36,203 bases of DNA from the NCBI GenBank assembly GCA_903843225.1, contig CAIMOX010000036.1, forward strand, positions 1-36,203, written 5' to 3'. Source of the stretch: an uncultured Actinomycetes bacterium. GTDB taxonomy: Bacteria; Actinomycetota; Actinomycetes; Nanopelagicales; Nanopelagicaceae. The position numbers and the translations under genes were made by a program. Within the stretch, counting starts at the first letter, position 1. Every line of letters starts with the position of its first letter. Shown here one piece after another: positions 1-7,743 of this stretch. The notes below the pieces were generated by a model. It saw only the letters and a program-made list of their open reading frames with translations, ran no database searches and was not told the origin of the DNA.

Positions 1-281
1 CCCAAGCGTTACCAGGGGCGCTGACACTTTAAGGCGCGAGCTTCACCGAGCGTGCTCCTGCCGCCCTCGATTGCCATTACCAGCCACTTATCTTTACACT
101 TGTATCAAGCGACGCACCATCAGATTTAAGAACCACTTTTTGTACTCTTTGCTTCCCGTTACATGGGGGAGAGAAGATCATCGAAGGTGGCCTTTTCATT
201 CTCGGTTCAACGCCTGAGTGCAGAACCACCACTCTTCATAATTACATAAGAAAGTAGCTTTCTAATTCCCATCTCAACCAT
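1..281. other. No recognisable gene upstream of tmRNA
   Basis: I see no convincing gene in this stretch. One forward frame stays open from base 2 to about base 215, but its translation is Arg/Leu-rich with no family resemblance, so I treat it as chance. It does not resemble the SmpB C-terminus, which often neighbours ssrA. The tmRNA promoter should lie at the right-hand end; a TCTAAT hexamer at 261-266 is a possible -10 element, but no well-spaced -35 was found. Confidence 0.4.
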
Positions 282-648
282 GGGGGTGAACGGTCTCGAC
301 TTTAGTTGTTGGGATAGAGGAAGCGGGCCGAGGAAGTCCGGATGATCTCGTTAACCAAAAACCGTGACAAAACTATAAGCGCCAGTACAACTGCCGCTGA
401 TCTAACTCTCGCTGCATAAGCGATAGTGATCCGTTAGCCCGTGCGCGCTCTCGTCACGGAATCTAGCGTCGCTAGAGAGCTCACCTACTCACAGCGTTAG
501 GGATGTGAGCGGGGAAACCAAACCCTAAATGAGTTCGTTGACTACATGTGCGCGTGAGAGTCAGGGCTGAGAAAACGTTTAGCGCACTACGCCCGTAGAA
601 GCTCTATGTCAGTACTAGAGGACCCGGGTTCGATTCCCGGCACCTCCA
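282..648 (+). ncRNA. ssrA: Transfer-messenger RNA (tmRNA)
   Basis: tmRNA rescues ribosomes stalled on broken mRNAs by acting first as an alanyl-tRNA and then as a short mRNA that adds a degradation tag. The 5' end GGGGGTG (282-288) pairs with CACCTCC (641-647) to form the acceptor stem, with A648 as discriminator; the next bases are CTC, so the CCA tail is not encoded. The T-arm reads GGGTTCGATTCCC. A tag frame opens with GCC at 381 and stops with TAA at 417-419, giving ASTTAADLTLAA. Twelve residues is a normal actinobacterial tag length. The resume codon is inferred from the preceding TAAGC, which resembles the bases before the resume codon in other tmRNAs. The gene faces the HNH gene that ends 11 bases downstream, and I see no strong terminator between them. 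Confidence 0.95.
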
Positions 649-658
649 CTCATAAATC

Positions 659-2053
659 CTAGAGAGTCTCATGCATGGGCCGCGCTGGCACAAAGTATTT
701 CTTGCCGGCTGGCGAACTCCATTCGCACGAGCCATCAGGATAACTTTCAAGGCGCCAACCACCATGCGTCTTCATCTGGTGATGACGCCGACAGAGCGCT
801 CCCATATTTGTATGCGATGTCACTCCGCCCTCCTCCCATGGCGCTGCGTGATCAATATCTGCGACCCGAGCTGGCTGTCGACATTGCGGAAAGCGACAGA
901 TCTGATCGCGCGCACTTAAGTAATCTTTTAATTTCTGCGGTGGCTCGTACGAGGAGCGGCCAACATCGAGGAGTTCACCCGTTGTTGGATCGGTAATAAA
1001 TTTTCGCCACTTTGCATCGGCTGCAAGCTCTCTTGCAACCTGAGCTGGTATCGGACCGTAACCCTTCAGGGAGGCTGGGTTCTCGGCGAGACCCAACATT
1101 GTTGCGAGATCCATCGTGAGGTTGAGAGTCACAGGTCTGCCGTGCGAGAGCCCCTGCTCTGCGCTAGTTACAAGATAGCTGCTTGCGATCTGAGCGAGTG
1201 CATCGGCGCGCATCGCCTCAAGTCGATGAGAGATAGAAATCGCCTCACGATCAATCTGCCCGGCACGATCGCCAGACTTTGCCTGCAGCGAGAATCTTGA
1301 AATCTGACGCTCGTGCAACCGGGCCTCTTCGCGTGCATGTTCCTTATTGAGGCGAGCCAACTTATCTATCGCCAACATCACCACCTGAGCATCTGCCGCA
1401 GGTAAGAGGGCAACAATCTGCGCCATGCCATCTGGTTGTGGATAGCACTCGACATAGCGACGCGCCGTCGCATGGGCGACAGCTTCTTCATATTCGACTG
1501 GCGCAAGCTTTGCGATCGTCGCCTTCATCTTGGAGGCGACCTGAGCTGGTGTATGAAACTCAGCATGAGTGAGCGCGATCTGCTCAAGTTCTAGAATCTG
1601 ATCGAGAGGTAGCCCAGCCTGAATAACCTCCGCACTCTCTTTGGCGATGATATTGGCATGAGCGAGTGAGATTTCACCTGTCGCAAGTGCTGATGCGGTT
1701 GCAGGTAGGTGAGTTGTAATAATGCGCGCAACATCAATCTTCTGTTGTGCTGAACCACCTGATACCCGAAGGGCTAGTGCAACATCCTCGCGCTGCGCAT
1801 CATCAACCCCAGCGAAGATATCTTGCGCCTTCGTTGCGCACGACCCAGCCACGGCAACTATGGCACCTTGCATAAGAGATTGGAGCCAGCCAGCCTGTCG
1901 TTCAAGTGCACTTAGGTAATCGATACGTCCCGCATCGTCGAGAGATAAAGGATCGATCGCCACTAACTCTCGGAGGACTTCTATACCAGCCGATGCGCGA
2001 AGAAGGTGGAGTACGCGTTCTTCGCTGCGAACCTCTTCTAACACTTGTGACAT
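659..2053 (-). CDS. DUF222 / HNH endonuclease-like protein (13E12-repeat family)
   Basis: This 464-residue protein has an N-terminal alpha-helical DUF222 region followed by an HNH nuclease motif at about residues 375-433. The HNH part shows the paired cysteines of CRFPQC, then DIDHAAPW, then CRRHHQMKTHGGW, the usual metal and catalytic arrangement of the family. Such proteins are abundant in Actinobacteria and often occur in several copies per genome; their biological role is unsettled, with mobile-element and DNA-processing roles proposed. The start is ATG at 2053; no Shine-Dalgarno is visible on the coding strand (the AGGAGG next to the start is on the opposite strand), so initiation may be leaderless. 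The gene ends just beyond the tmRNA 3' end, a common integration target, but no integrase or att repeat is visible here. Confidence 0.9.
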   Translation of the reverse strand: MSQVLEEVRSEERVLHLLRASAGIEVLRELVAIDPLSLDDAGRIDYLSALERQAGWLQSLMQGAIVAVAGSCATKAQDIFAGVDDAQREDVALALRVSGGSAQQKIDVARIITTHLPATASALATGEISLAHANIIAKESAEVIQAGLPLDQILELEQIALTHAEFHTPAQVASKMKATIAKLAPVEYEEAVAHATARRYVECYPQPDGMAQIVALLPAADAQVVMLAIDKLARLNKEHAREEARLHERQISRFSLQAKSGDRAGQIDREAISISHRLEAMRADALAQIASSYLVTSAEQGLSHGRPVTLNLTMDLATMLGLAENPASLKGYGPIPAQVARELAADAKWRKFITDPTTGELLDVGRSSYEPPQKLKDYLSARDQICRFPQCRQPARVADIDHAAPWEEGGVTSHTNMGALCRRHHQMKTHGGWRLESYPDGSCEWSSPAGKKYFVPARPMHETL

Positions 2054-2119
2054 AGGAGGATCTTCTACTTCACCACTGACAGAGCAATTGATATTGGTGT
2101 GGTTATTAACAGAAAATTT

Positions 2120-2407
2120 TTAGTATCGGCGACTGCGAAGAATTCTGCCGCGAAATAATCGATAGATCCCGGCTACCGCACTCACCGCACCAAATGCTCC
2201 AAGTGCTCGTATTAGAAGCGAAACATGTGCAATGATCAATGTGAATCCCATCAACAATGATGCAACTCCGAGAGTTACTACAAGCACTCTCTGCAACCAG
2301 AAGAGCGAACGCCCGCGAGGTCTTGGGCGCGCAAGTAGGTAGGTTGCTGGTCCGCCAAAAATCGCAATTGCGAGGACTACAACAGCCGTGAGAGCTAAAT
2401 CTTGCAC
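2120..2407 (-). CDS. Small three-helix membrane protein, unknown function
   Basis: A 95-residue hydrophobic protein I cannot assign to a named family. Three likely membrane segments are visible at about residues 4-26, 36-58 and 64-85, with Arg-rich loops (RPRPRGR near residue 30 and RILRSRRY at the end) that fit a positive-inside arrangement. The start is GTG at 2407, chosen because a near-perfect Shine-Dalgarno AGGAGGT lies 4 bases upstream, which also argues that the gene is real. It lies 66 bases upstream of the HNH gene on the same strand and could be cotranscribed with it. Its promoter region contains the three 16-bp repeats at 2447-2494. Confidence 0.7.
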   Translation of the reverse strand: MQDLALTAVVVLAIAIFGGPATYLLARPRPRGRSLFWLQRVLVVTLGVASLLMGFTLIIAHVSLLIRALGAFGAVSAVAGIYRLFRGRILRSRRY

Positions 2408-2446
2408 AAGACCTCCTGCCCATCATCGGGATTTCTCTAACTCGGT

Positions 2447-2494
2447 ACTTCCTGCGGTGGTTACTTCCTGCGGTGGTTACTTCCTGCGGTGGTT
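2447..2494. repeat. Three exact tandem copies of a 16-bp unit
   Basis: The unit ACTTCCTGCGGTGGTT occurs three times without a mismatch at 2447-2462, 2463-2478 and 2479-2494. It sits 40 to 90 bases upstream of the GTG start of the small membrane protein on the minus strand. There are no spacers, so it is not a CRISPR. Each copy contains CCTGCGG, which is complementary to CCGCAGG at 2497-2503. Confidence 0.9.
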
Positions 2495-2503
2495 GGCCGC
2501 AGG
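2483..2503. promoter_or_regulatory. Perfect 7-bp stem-loop using the last repeat copy
   Basis: CCTGCGG (2483-2489, inside repeat copy 3) pairs exactly with CCGCAGG (2497-2503) across a 7-base loop. The same downstream arm could instead pair with the CCTGCGG of copy 1 or copy 2, so the structure has alternative forms. The function is not known. It lies in the 366-base gene-free stretch between the small membrane protein and the pirin gene. Confidence 0.5.
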
Positions 2504-2730
2504 CCATCAGGGTATTCCTCGAATTCGATCGAAGATAGATGATTTTTCTCAAATGCGGGGTGAAGATTCGGGGGATTTGCTCTCGTCAGACCGATCTCAG
2601 AACTTTGGGCGCAAACTCGCCACCCGACCCGACTCGAAACCCAGACTGGCACGCCGACTTACTCCTTGGAATAGCACAGAGCCCAATTGCGTTCTATGAT
2701 TATCGTATTAGTTCAAGATTCAACTACTTT

Positions 2731-2747
2731 GCACGGCCGAGCCGTGC
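2731..2747. promoter_or_regulatory. Inverted repeat upstream of the pirin gene
   Basis: GCACGGC, a 3-base spacer CGA, then GCCGTGC: a perfect 7-bp inverted repeat about 27 bases before the pirin start. A second perfect palindrome, TCTCTAGAGA, follows at 2753-2762. There is no T-run after either, so they look more like operator sites or 5'-leader hairpins than terminators. No clear -35/-10 pair was found for pirin. Confidence 0.5.
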
Positions 2748-2773
2748 GTGAATCTCTAGAGAAATGAGTTGCG

Positions 2774-3835
2774 ATGCCAGCAGTATCAGTCAGCGATGTA
2801 ACCGTTCTACCTCGCGTTATCGCCAACCCCGCTGCTCGTCCGCGCCGCATCAAGTCAGTGACGACGGCACCTCAAGGTTTTGAGGGCGAAGGTTTCCCTG
2901 TGCGTCGCGCCTTTGCCGGAGTCGATCTTGCCGACCTTGATCCCTTTATTCACCTCGACCAAATGGGTGAAGTTGAATATGCACCTGGCGAACCTAAAGG
3001 CACTCCATGGCATCCACATCGCGGCTTTGAGACAGTCACATACATTATTGATGGCATCTTTGATCATCGGGACAACCACGGCGGCGGCGGAACTATCACC
3101 AACGGTGATACGCAATGGATGACAGCAGGGGCCGGAATTCTGCACATTGAAACTCCACCCGAGCATCTCGTCATGTCAGGTGGCATCTTCCATGGCTTCC
3201 AACTTTGGGTAAATCTTCCCGCTGCAAAGAAGTGGTCACCGCCTGCCTACCAGGATCTTCGTGCAAGCGATGTTGCACTTTTAACGAGCGCTGATGGAAC
3301 TTCGCTTATCCGTGTTATCGCTGGTGAAGTCGATGGCCACAAGGGCCCAGGTTCAACCCAAACTCCTATCACCATTGTTCATGCAACGATCGCTGCCGGT
3401 GCAGAGTTGCGACTCCCATGGCGCCCTGATTACAACGCGCTCGTCTACGCACTCAATGGCAAGGGTACTGTCGGTGAAAACCGTCAACCAGTACAGATGG
3501 GCCAACTCGCAGTTATGGTTGATGGCGATACCTTGGTTATCAACGCGAACAAAGTTCAAGAATCTCGCAGTCCTGAGATGGATGTACTTATTCTTGGTGG
3601 CGAACCAATCCGCGAAGCCGTTGCCTGGATGGGCCCATTCGTGATGAATACGAAGGCTGAAGTACTTCAAGCTTTTGAAGATTTCCAAAAGGGCCTGCTT
3701 GGCACTGTTCCTGCCGACTATCTGCCAGGGAAGCCACTTAACCGAAGTGGTGACGGATCAAAGCTCGGCGGCGACGTTAAGGGTCCAGATATTAAGAATG
3801 TACACAACACTCCTGATGGGATACAAGAGAAGTAA
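2774..3835 (+). CDS. Pirin family protein
   Basis: Pirins are bicupin proteins; some have quercetinase-like or redox-sensing roles and others bind regulators or metabolic enzymes. This 353-residue protein has the N-terminal cupin with the expected metal ligands H80 and H82 (motif HPHRGFETVTY) and H124 and E126 (motif GAGILHIETP), so it should bind Fe or another divalent metal. The length is slightly above the usual 230-300 because of a Gly/Lys-rich C-terminal tail. It is followed by an oxidoreductase whose ATG overlaps its TAA (TAATG), so the two are probably translated together. This points to a joint role in redox or electrophile metabolism, which is inference. The natural substrate cannot be told from sequence. 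Confidence 0.9.
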   Translation: MPAVSVSDVTVLPRVIANPAARPRRIKSVTTAPQGFEGEGFPVRRAFAGVDLADLDPFIHLDQMGEVEYAPGEPKGTPWHPHRGFETVTYIIDGIFDHRDNHGGGGTITNGDTQWMTAGAGILHIETPPEHLVMSGGIFHGFQLWVNLPAAKKWSPPAYQDLRASDVALLTSADGTSLIRVIAGEVDGHKGPGSTQTPITIVHATIAAGAELRLPWRPDYNALVYALNGKGTVGENRQPVQMGQLAVMVDGDTLVINANKVQESRSPEMDVLILGGEPIREAVAWMGPFVMNTKAEVLQAFEDFQKGLLGTVPADYLPGKPLNRSGDGSKLGGDVKGPDIKNVHNTPDGIQEK

Positions 3836-4896
3836 TGCCGAACTTATTTGATTCCCTCACACTTCGAGGTACTACCTTTGCCAATCGCATATGGGTAAGT
3901 CCAATGTGCCAGTACTCAGCAATCAACGGTGTAGTTGGCGAGTGGCATATGGCCCACCTTGGTGCCTTTGCAACCGGTGGAACAGGGTTGATCGTTGCGG
4001 AGGCGACAGGTGTGGTTGCCGAGGGTCGTATCTCGATTGGTTGCCCTGGTCTCTACAACGATGAGCAGGTAGTGGCGTGGCAACGCATTACGACTTTTGC
4101 TCATACTCAAGGTGTCAAGATCGGCATTCAGTTAGCGCACGCGGGCCGCAAGGCGGGAACAGCACTTCCGGGCTCTGACCATATGATGGCAACACCTGAA
4201 GAAGGTGGCTGGCAAGCGGTCGCACCATCTGCCATCGCATTTCCTGGCTACCCAGAACCTCGCGAACTTACCCATGATCAAGTGAAGGGTCTCGTTACAT
4301 CCTTCGGCGCTGCCGCAAAGCGCGCAGTTAACGCTGGATTTGATCTTGTTGAGATTCATGCGGCTCATGGCTATTTGCTCCACGAGTTCTACTCACCGCT
4401 TTCTAATACTCGCACCGATGAATATGGCGGCTCATATGAGAATCGCACACGTTTGCTGAAGGAAGTGACGAGTGAAGTTCGCGCTTCGATCCCATCTGAT
4501 ATGCCACTCTTTGTTCGCATATCCGCCTCCGACTGGACTGAGGGTGGCTGGACGATTGAGGAGAGTGTGAAACTCTCGGGAGAGCTAACAGCGCTTGGTG
4601 TCGATTTGATTGATGTATCTAGTGGTGGCAATGTCGCGAAGGCCAATATCACCGTCGGACCTGGCTATCAGGTTCACTTTGCAGAGGCGATCAAGAACGC
4701 CGGCGCAGCAATGACCTCGGCAGTTGGCATGATCACCGACCCAGAGCAGGCGCAAGAGATCGTCTCATCAGGGAGAGCTGATGCGGTGATGATGGCTCGT
4801 GAGTTCTTGCGCAATCCGCGATGGCCACTCGAGGCAGCGGCAAAACTTGGCCAAGAGGTGCGATGGCCAATCCAACTCCAGCGCGGCAAACGCTGA
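3835..4896 (+). CDS. NADH:flavin oxidoreductase, old yellow enzyme family (YqjM-like)
   Basis: An FMN-dependent ene-reductase of 353 residues, about the usual length for the YqjM subclass (around 340). It likely reduces the C=C bond of alpha,beta-unsaturated carbonyls or other electrophiles with NAD(P)H. Visible marks of the class are C25 in the motif SPMCQYS, which in YqjM modulates the flavin, and H175/H178 with Y180 in HAAHGY, the substrate-binding and proton-donor set. The glycine-rich phosphate-binding C-terminal half of the TIM barrel is also present. The start overlaps the pirin stop by one base, which suggests translational coupling and a shared promoter. The convergent pntB gene ends 28 bases away. 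Confidence 0.92.
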   Translation: MPNLFDSLTLRGTTFANRIWVSPMCQYSAINGVVGEWHMAHLGAFATGGTGLIVAEATGVVAEGRISIGCPGLYNDEQVVAWQRITTFAHTQGVKIGIQLAHAGRKAGTALPGSDHMMATPEEGGWQAVAPSAIAFPGYPEPRELTHDQVKGLVTSFGAAAKRAVNAGFDLVEIHAAHGYLLHEFYSPLSNTRTDEYGGSYENRTRLLKEVTSEVRASIPSDMPLFVRISASDWTEGGWTIEESVKLSGELTALGVDLIDVSSGGNVAKANITVGPGYQVHFAEAIKNAGAAMTSAVGMITDPEQAQEIVSSGRADAVMMAREFLRNPRWPLEAAAKLGQEVRWPIQLQRGKR

Positions 4897-4924
4897 CTTT
4901 TTTCAGTAACGAATGACGAACTAG

Positions 4925-6304
4925 TTATAACGCCTTGAGCGCTGAAACTACCTTTGTCAAGGAATCCTTTGCATCACCAAAGAGCAAGGTTGTCTTTGGA
5001 TCGTAGAGGAGTTCGTTTTCGATTCCTGCAAAACCAGGACGCATAGAGCGCTTTAAGAAGATCACATTTCCGGCTTGAGCAACATCAAGAATTGGCATTC
5101 CATAGATCGGGCAACCTGGAGTTGTCTTCGCCGCTGGGTTAACGACATCGTTTGCACCTACAACGAGCACAACATCGGTCTGAGGGAAGGTTGGGTTTAC
5201 CTCATCCATCTCAACCAATTGCTCATACGGAACATTCGCTTCTGCAAGTAGTACGTTCATGTGGCCAGGCATACGTCCGGCTACTGGGTGAATTCCATAA
5301 GCAACGTCGATGCCCTTGCTGGTCAAGAGATCGGCAAGTTCGCGCACCGTGTGCTGAGCTTGCGCAACAGCTAATCCGAATCCAGGAACGATAACAACAC
5401 GCTGGGCATAGTTAAGCAGGATCGCAACGTCATCAGCAGAACCTGATTTCACAGGACGTACTTCGCTCGCGCCAACACTCTCCTGTGGCTTCGCAGTAAA
5501 TGCACCGAAGAGAGTGCCAAAGAGTGAACGTCCCATCGCAGTTGCCATAAGTCGGGTCAAAATAGTTCCGGAAGCACCAACGAGAGTTCCTGCCACGATG
5601 AGCAGAGTTGCCTGCAAGACATATCCACTCGCTGCCACTGTTAAACCAGTAAAAGCATTGAGTAATGAGATAACGATCGGAACATCTGCTCCACCAACTG
5701 GAAGAACAAAGAGCACGCCGAAGAGCAGCGCCAATCCACCCATGATCAAGAGCGGTGATGTTCCACCTGAGTTAATAACCCAAGTGGCTGTACCAATAAC
5801 ACCGAGAAGAGTTCCGGCGATAACGAAGCGTCCGCCTGGGAATACAACGGGACGAGTCGTCATGAGCTCTTGAAGCTTCATAAAGGTAATGATCGAACCT
5901 GAGAAAGAGATACATCCGACGACAACGGTAAAGACAGTCGCCAAGATTTCGGCCGTAGTGGCACTCTTGCCAAGCTTGAGATATTCAACAGTTGAGACGA
6001 GCGCTGCAGCGCCGCCACCCACACCATTAAAGAGTGCGACAAGTTGTGGCATCTGAGTCATCTGAATTCTACGAGCGGCCGGAACACCGACAATCACTCC
6101 ACCGGCGATTGCCGCGAGAATTAATCCAAGATGTTTATGAGCACTACCTGGCGCCCAAAAGACGAGGATAGTTCCGAGTGTGGCACCGCCTGCGCCAAGA
6201 AGATTTCCGCGACGAGCAGTCTTTGGTGAAGAGAGGCCTTTCAGGGCCATAATGAAGAGGACAGCGGCGATGAGGCCGAGCAAGTCATAGAGGTTGCGAT
6301 TCAC
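4925..6304 (-). CDS. pntB: NAD(P) transhydrogenase subunit beta
   Basis: Beta subunit of the proton-translocating transhydrogenase in the cytoplasmic membrane, which uses the proton gradient to drive NADH + NADP+ to NAD+ + NADPH. It has 459 residues, matching the family. The N-terminal half is a series of hydrophobic segments (membrane domain II), and the C-terminal region from about residue 300 is the NADP(H)-binding domain III, with PGFGLAVAQAQ and GANDVVNP motifs. The start is GTG at 6304, placed directly after the TAA of pntAB with no gap, as expected for coupled translation of a membrane complex. All three subunit genes run in the order pntAA-pntAB-pntB. Confidence 0.96.
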   Translation of the reverse strand: MNRNLYDLLGLIAAVLFIMALKGLSSPKTARRGNLLGAGGATLGTILVFWAPGSAHKHLGLILAAIAGGVIVGVPAARRIQMTQMPQLVALFNGVGGGAAALVSTVEYLKLGKSATTAEILATVFTVVVGCISFSGSIITFMKLQELMTTRPVVFPGGRFVIAGTLLGVIGTATWVINSGGTSPLLIMGGLALLFGVLFVLPVGGADVPIVISLLNAFTGLTVAASGYVLQATLLIVAGTLVGASGTILTRLMATAMGRSLFGTLFGAFTAKPQESVGASEVRPVKSGSADDVAILLNYAQRVVIVPGFGLAVAQAQHTVRELADLLTSKGIDVAYGIHPVAGRMPGHMNVLLAEANVPYEQLVEMDEVNPTFPQTDVVLVVGANDVVNPAAKTTPGCPIYGMPILDVAQAGNVIFLKRSMRPGFAGIENELLYDPKTTLLFGDAKDSLTKVVSALKAL

Positions 6305-6598
6305 TTACTTCGCCTCCTTCTTCTTACCCTTAAACATTTCAAGCATTCGATCCGTGACGACGAATCCACCCACCATATTGATCGTGGCGAGAAGCACGGC
6401 GATGATCGCAAGAATGAGCTGGAGATTGCTGGTTGCGTTGCTTGCCACGGCGATGGCGCCAACCAGAATAATTCCGTGAATCGCGTTAGCTCCTGACATC
6501 AGCGGCGTGTGGAGCGTTGTTGAAACCTTTGCGACGACTTCAAAGCCGACGAAGACTGAGAGAACAAAGATCGAGAGAAGTGCTAAACCATTACTCAT
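6305..6598 (-). CDS. pntAB: NAD(P) transhydrogenase subunit alpha, part 2
   Basis: A 97-residue membrane protein that supplies the short hydrophobic C-terminal part of the alpha subunit, encoded separately here as in Rhodospirillum. About three transmembrane helices are visible, including the conserved segment with TPLMSGANAIHGIILVGA near residues 31-48. The start ATG overlaps the stop of pntAA (ATGA) and the stop directly abuts the pntB start, so the three products are probably made in fixed ratio. The charged Lys-rich C-terminus lies in the cytoplasm by the positive-inside rule. Confidence 0.95.
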   Translation of the reverse strand: MSNGLALLSIFVLSVFVGFEVVAKVSTTLHTPLMSGANAIHGIILVGAIAVASNATSNLQLILAIIAVLLATINMVGGFVVTDRMLEMFKGKKKEAK

Positions 6599-7728
6599 TT
6601 CTTCACCCCTTCAGGTGTGCGCTTTGCGCCATTATTTGTCACCGTTGCGGCATCGATAATCTCATCAGAGAAATCAGGAATTACTTCGCCGGTGGGCTTT
6701 CCATCAACGATCTTCGTCATGAGAAGCATAAGGTTGACGACATTGCGGCTAAAGAGCATCGAAGCGTGGGTGGCAAGCTGGCTTGGTACATCTTTACCGC
6801 CCCAGATGCGAACACCCTGAGGGGTAATAAAAATTTCACCGGGTTTGCTGCCTTCGACATTGCCGCCAGTTTCGGCAGCGAGATCGATAATGACGGCACC
6901 TGGAGACATCGAAGCAGCCATCTCAGCAGTGACCAAGCGCGGCGCGGCGCGTCCAGGAACAGCTGCAGTTGTAATGAGTACATCGGCGGCAGCGATATAA
7001 GGAGTCAAAAGTTCTCGCTGTTTTGCAGCGCGATCTTCAGTCATCTCGCGGGCATAACCGCCGGCGCCTTCGAGCGCTTCGAGTTCGAGCGTGACGAACT
7101 TGGCACCCATCGATTTCACTTCATCAGCAGATGCTGGGCGAACATCGTAAGCACTGACAACTGCGCCGAGACGCTTTGCGGTTGCGATCGCTTGGAGACC
7201 AGCAACGCCAGCACCAAGTACGAGCACCTTGGCAGGTGTCACGGTTCCGGCAGCTGTCATGAGCAATGGGAAGAATCGAGGTGAGAGTTCGGCGCCAACA
7301 AGCGCGGCGCGATATCCAGCGCAGAGTGCCTGTGATGTCAGTGCATCCATCGATTGAGCGCGAGAGATGCGTGGAACCAACTCAAGTGAGAGCGCAGTAA
7401 CCCCTGCAGTTGCCGCTGCTTCGATCGAATCAACGGCAGTTGTGGGGGAGAGGAATGAGATAGTGATTGCGCCTTTTTTCAAGGAGCGCATCTGATCGGG
7501 CGTGAGTGGTTGGACTGAGGCAATGACATCTGCCCCGGCAAGGACATCGCCACTCTTAACGATCGCACCAGCATCAGTGAACTGTTGATCGGAGAATTCG
7601 GCAGCGCTACCCGCTCCGGATTCGATGACAACCTCGAGACCAGCTCGAGTTAACTTATTAATAATGTCTGGAACGAGCGCTACGCGCTTCTCACCAGGAC
7701 GACTCTCTTTCGGGACGGCTACTCGCAT
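6595..7728 (-). CDS. pntAA: NAD(P) transhydrogenase subunit alpha, part 1
   Basis: The soluble NAD(H)-binding domain I of the transhydrogenase, 377 residues, related to alanine dehydrogenase. The N-terminus MRVAVPKES is typical, the RAQSMDALTSQA loop that closes over the nicotinamide is at 123-134, and the dinucleotide-binding GAGVAG is at 172-177. The start ATG at 7728 lies 15 bases after the argF stop. In that gap a TAAGGT -10 hexamer sits 6 bases before the ATG, so the gene may have its own leaderless promoter in addition to read-through from argF. The split alpha subunit (pntAA plus pntAB) differs from the fused E. coli form. Confidence 0.96.
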   Translation of the reverse strand: MRVAVPKESRPGEKRVALVPDIINKLTRAGLEVVIESGAGSAAEFSDQQFTDAGAIVKSGDVLAGADVIASVQPLTPDQMRSLKKGAITISFLSPTTAVDSIEAAATAGVTALSLELVPRISRAQSMDALTSQALCAGYRAALVGAELSPRFFPLLMTAAGTVTPAKVLVLGAGVAGLQAIATAKRLGAVVSAYDVRPASADEVKSMGAKFVTLELEALEGAGGYAREMTEDRAAKQRELLTPYIAAADVLITTAAVPGRAAPRLVTAEMAASMSPGAVIIDLAAETGGNVEGSKPGEIFITPQGVRIWGGKDVPSQLATHASMLFSRNVVNLMLLMTKIVDGKPTGEVIPDFSDEIIDAATVTNNGAKRTPEGVKK

Positions 7729-7734
7729 GGCGCA

Positions 7735-7740
7735 ACCTTA
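7735..7740 (-). promoter_or_regulatory. Candidate leaderless -10 element for pntAA
   Basis: TAAGGT on the minus strand, 6 bases upstream of the pntAA ATG and just after the argF stop codon. It fits the actinobacterial TANNNT pattern and would start transcription at or next to the A of the start codon. There is no Shine-Dalgarno in the 15-base gap. Confidence 0.45.
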
Positions 7741-7743
7741 GAC

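Noticed and set aside
1-281. Remnant of smpB or of another gene upstream of tmRNA
   Set aside because: No frame in this stretch resembles SmpB or any family I recognise.
2447-2494. Possible CRISPR array
   Set aside because: Units are 16 bp and directly adjacent with no spacers, and no cas gene is present.
2106-2699. Frames on both strands between the small membrane protein and pirin
   Set aside because: They have no good ribosome-binding sites or family likeness, and some pass through the tandem repeat; I treat the stretch as non-coding.
4897-4924. Possible terminator between the old-yellow-enzyme gene and pntB
   Set aside because: Only a 4-bp stem (CTGA/TCAG) around a T-run; too weak to call.
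6517-7284. A 255-codon plus-strand frame opposite the transhydrogenase genes
   Set aside because: The product has no family likeness, is Arg/Cys/Ser-rich, and covers the well-conserved pntAA and pntAB.
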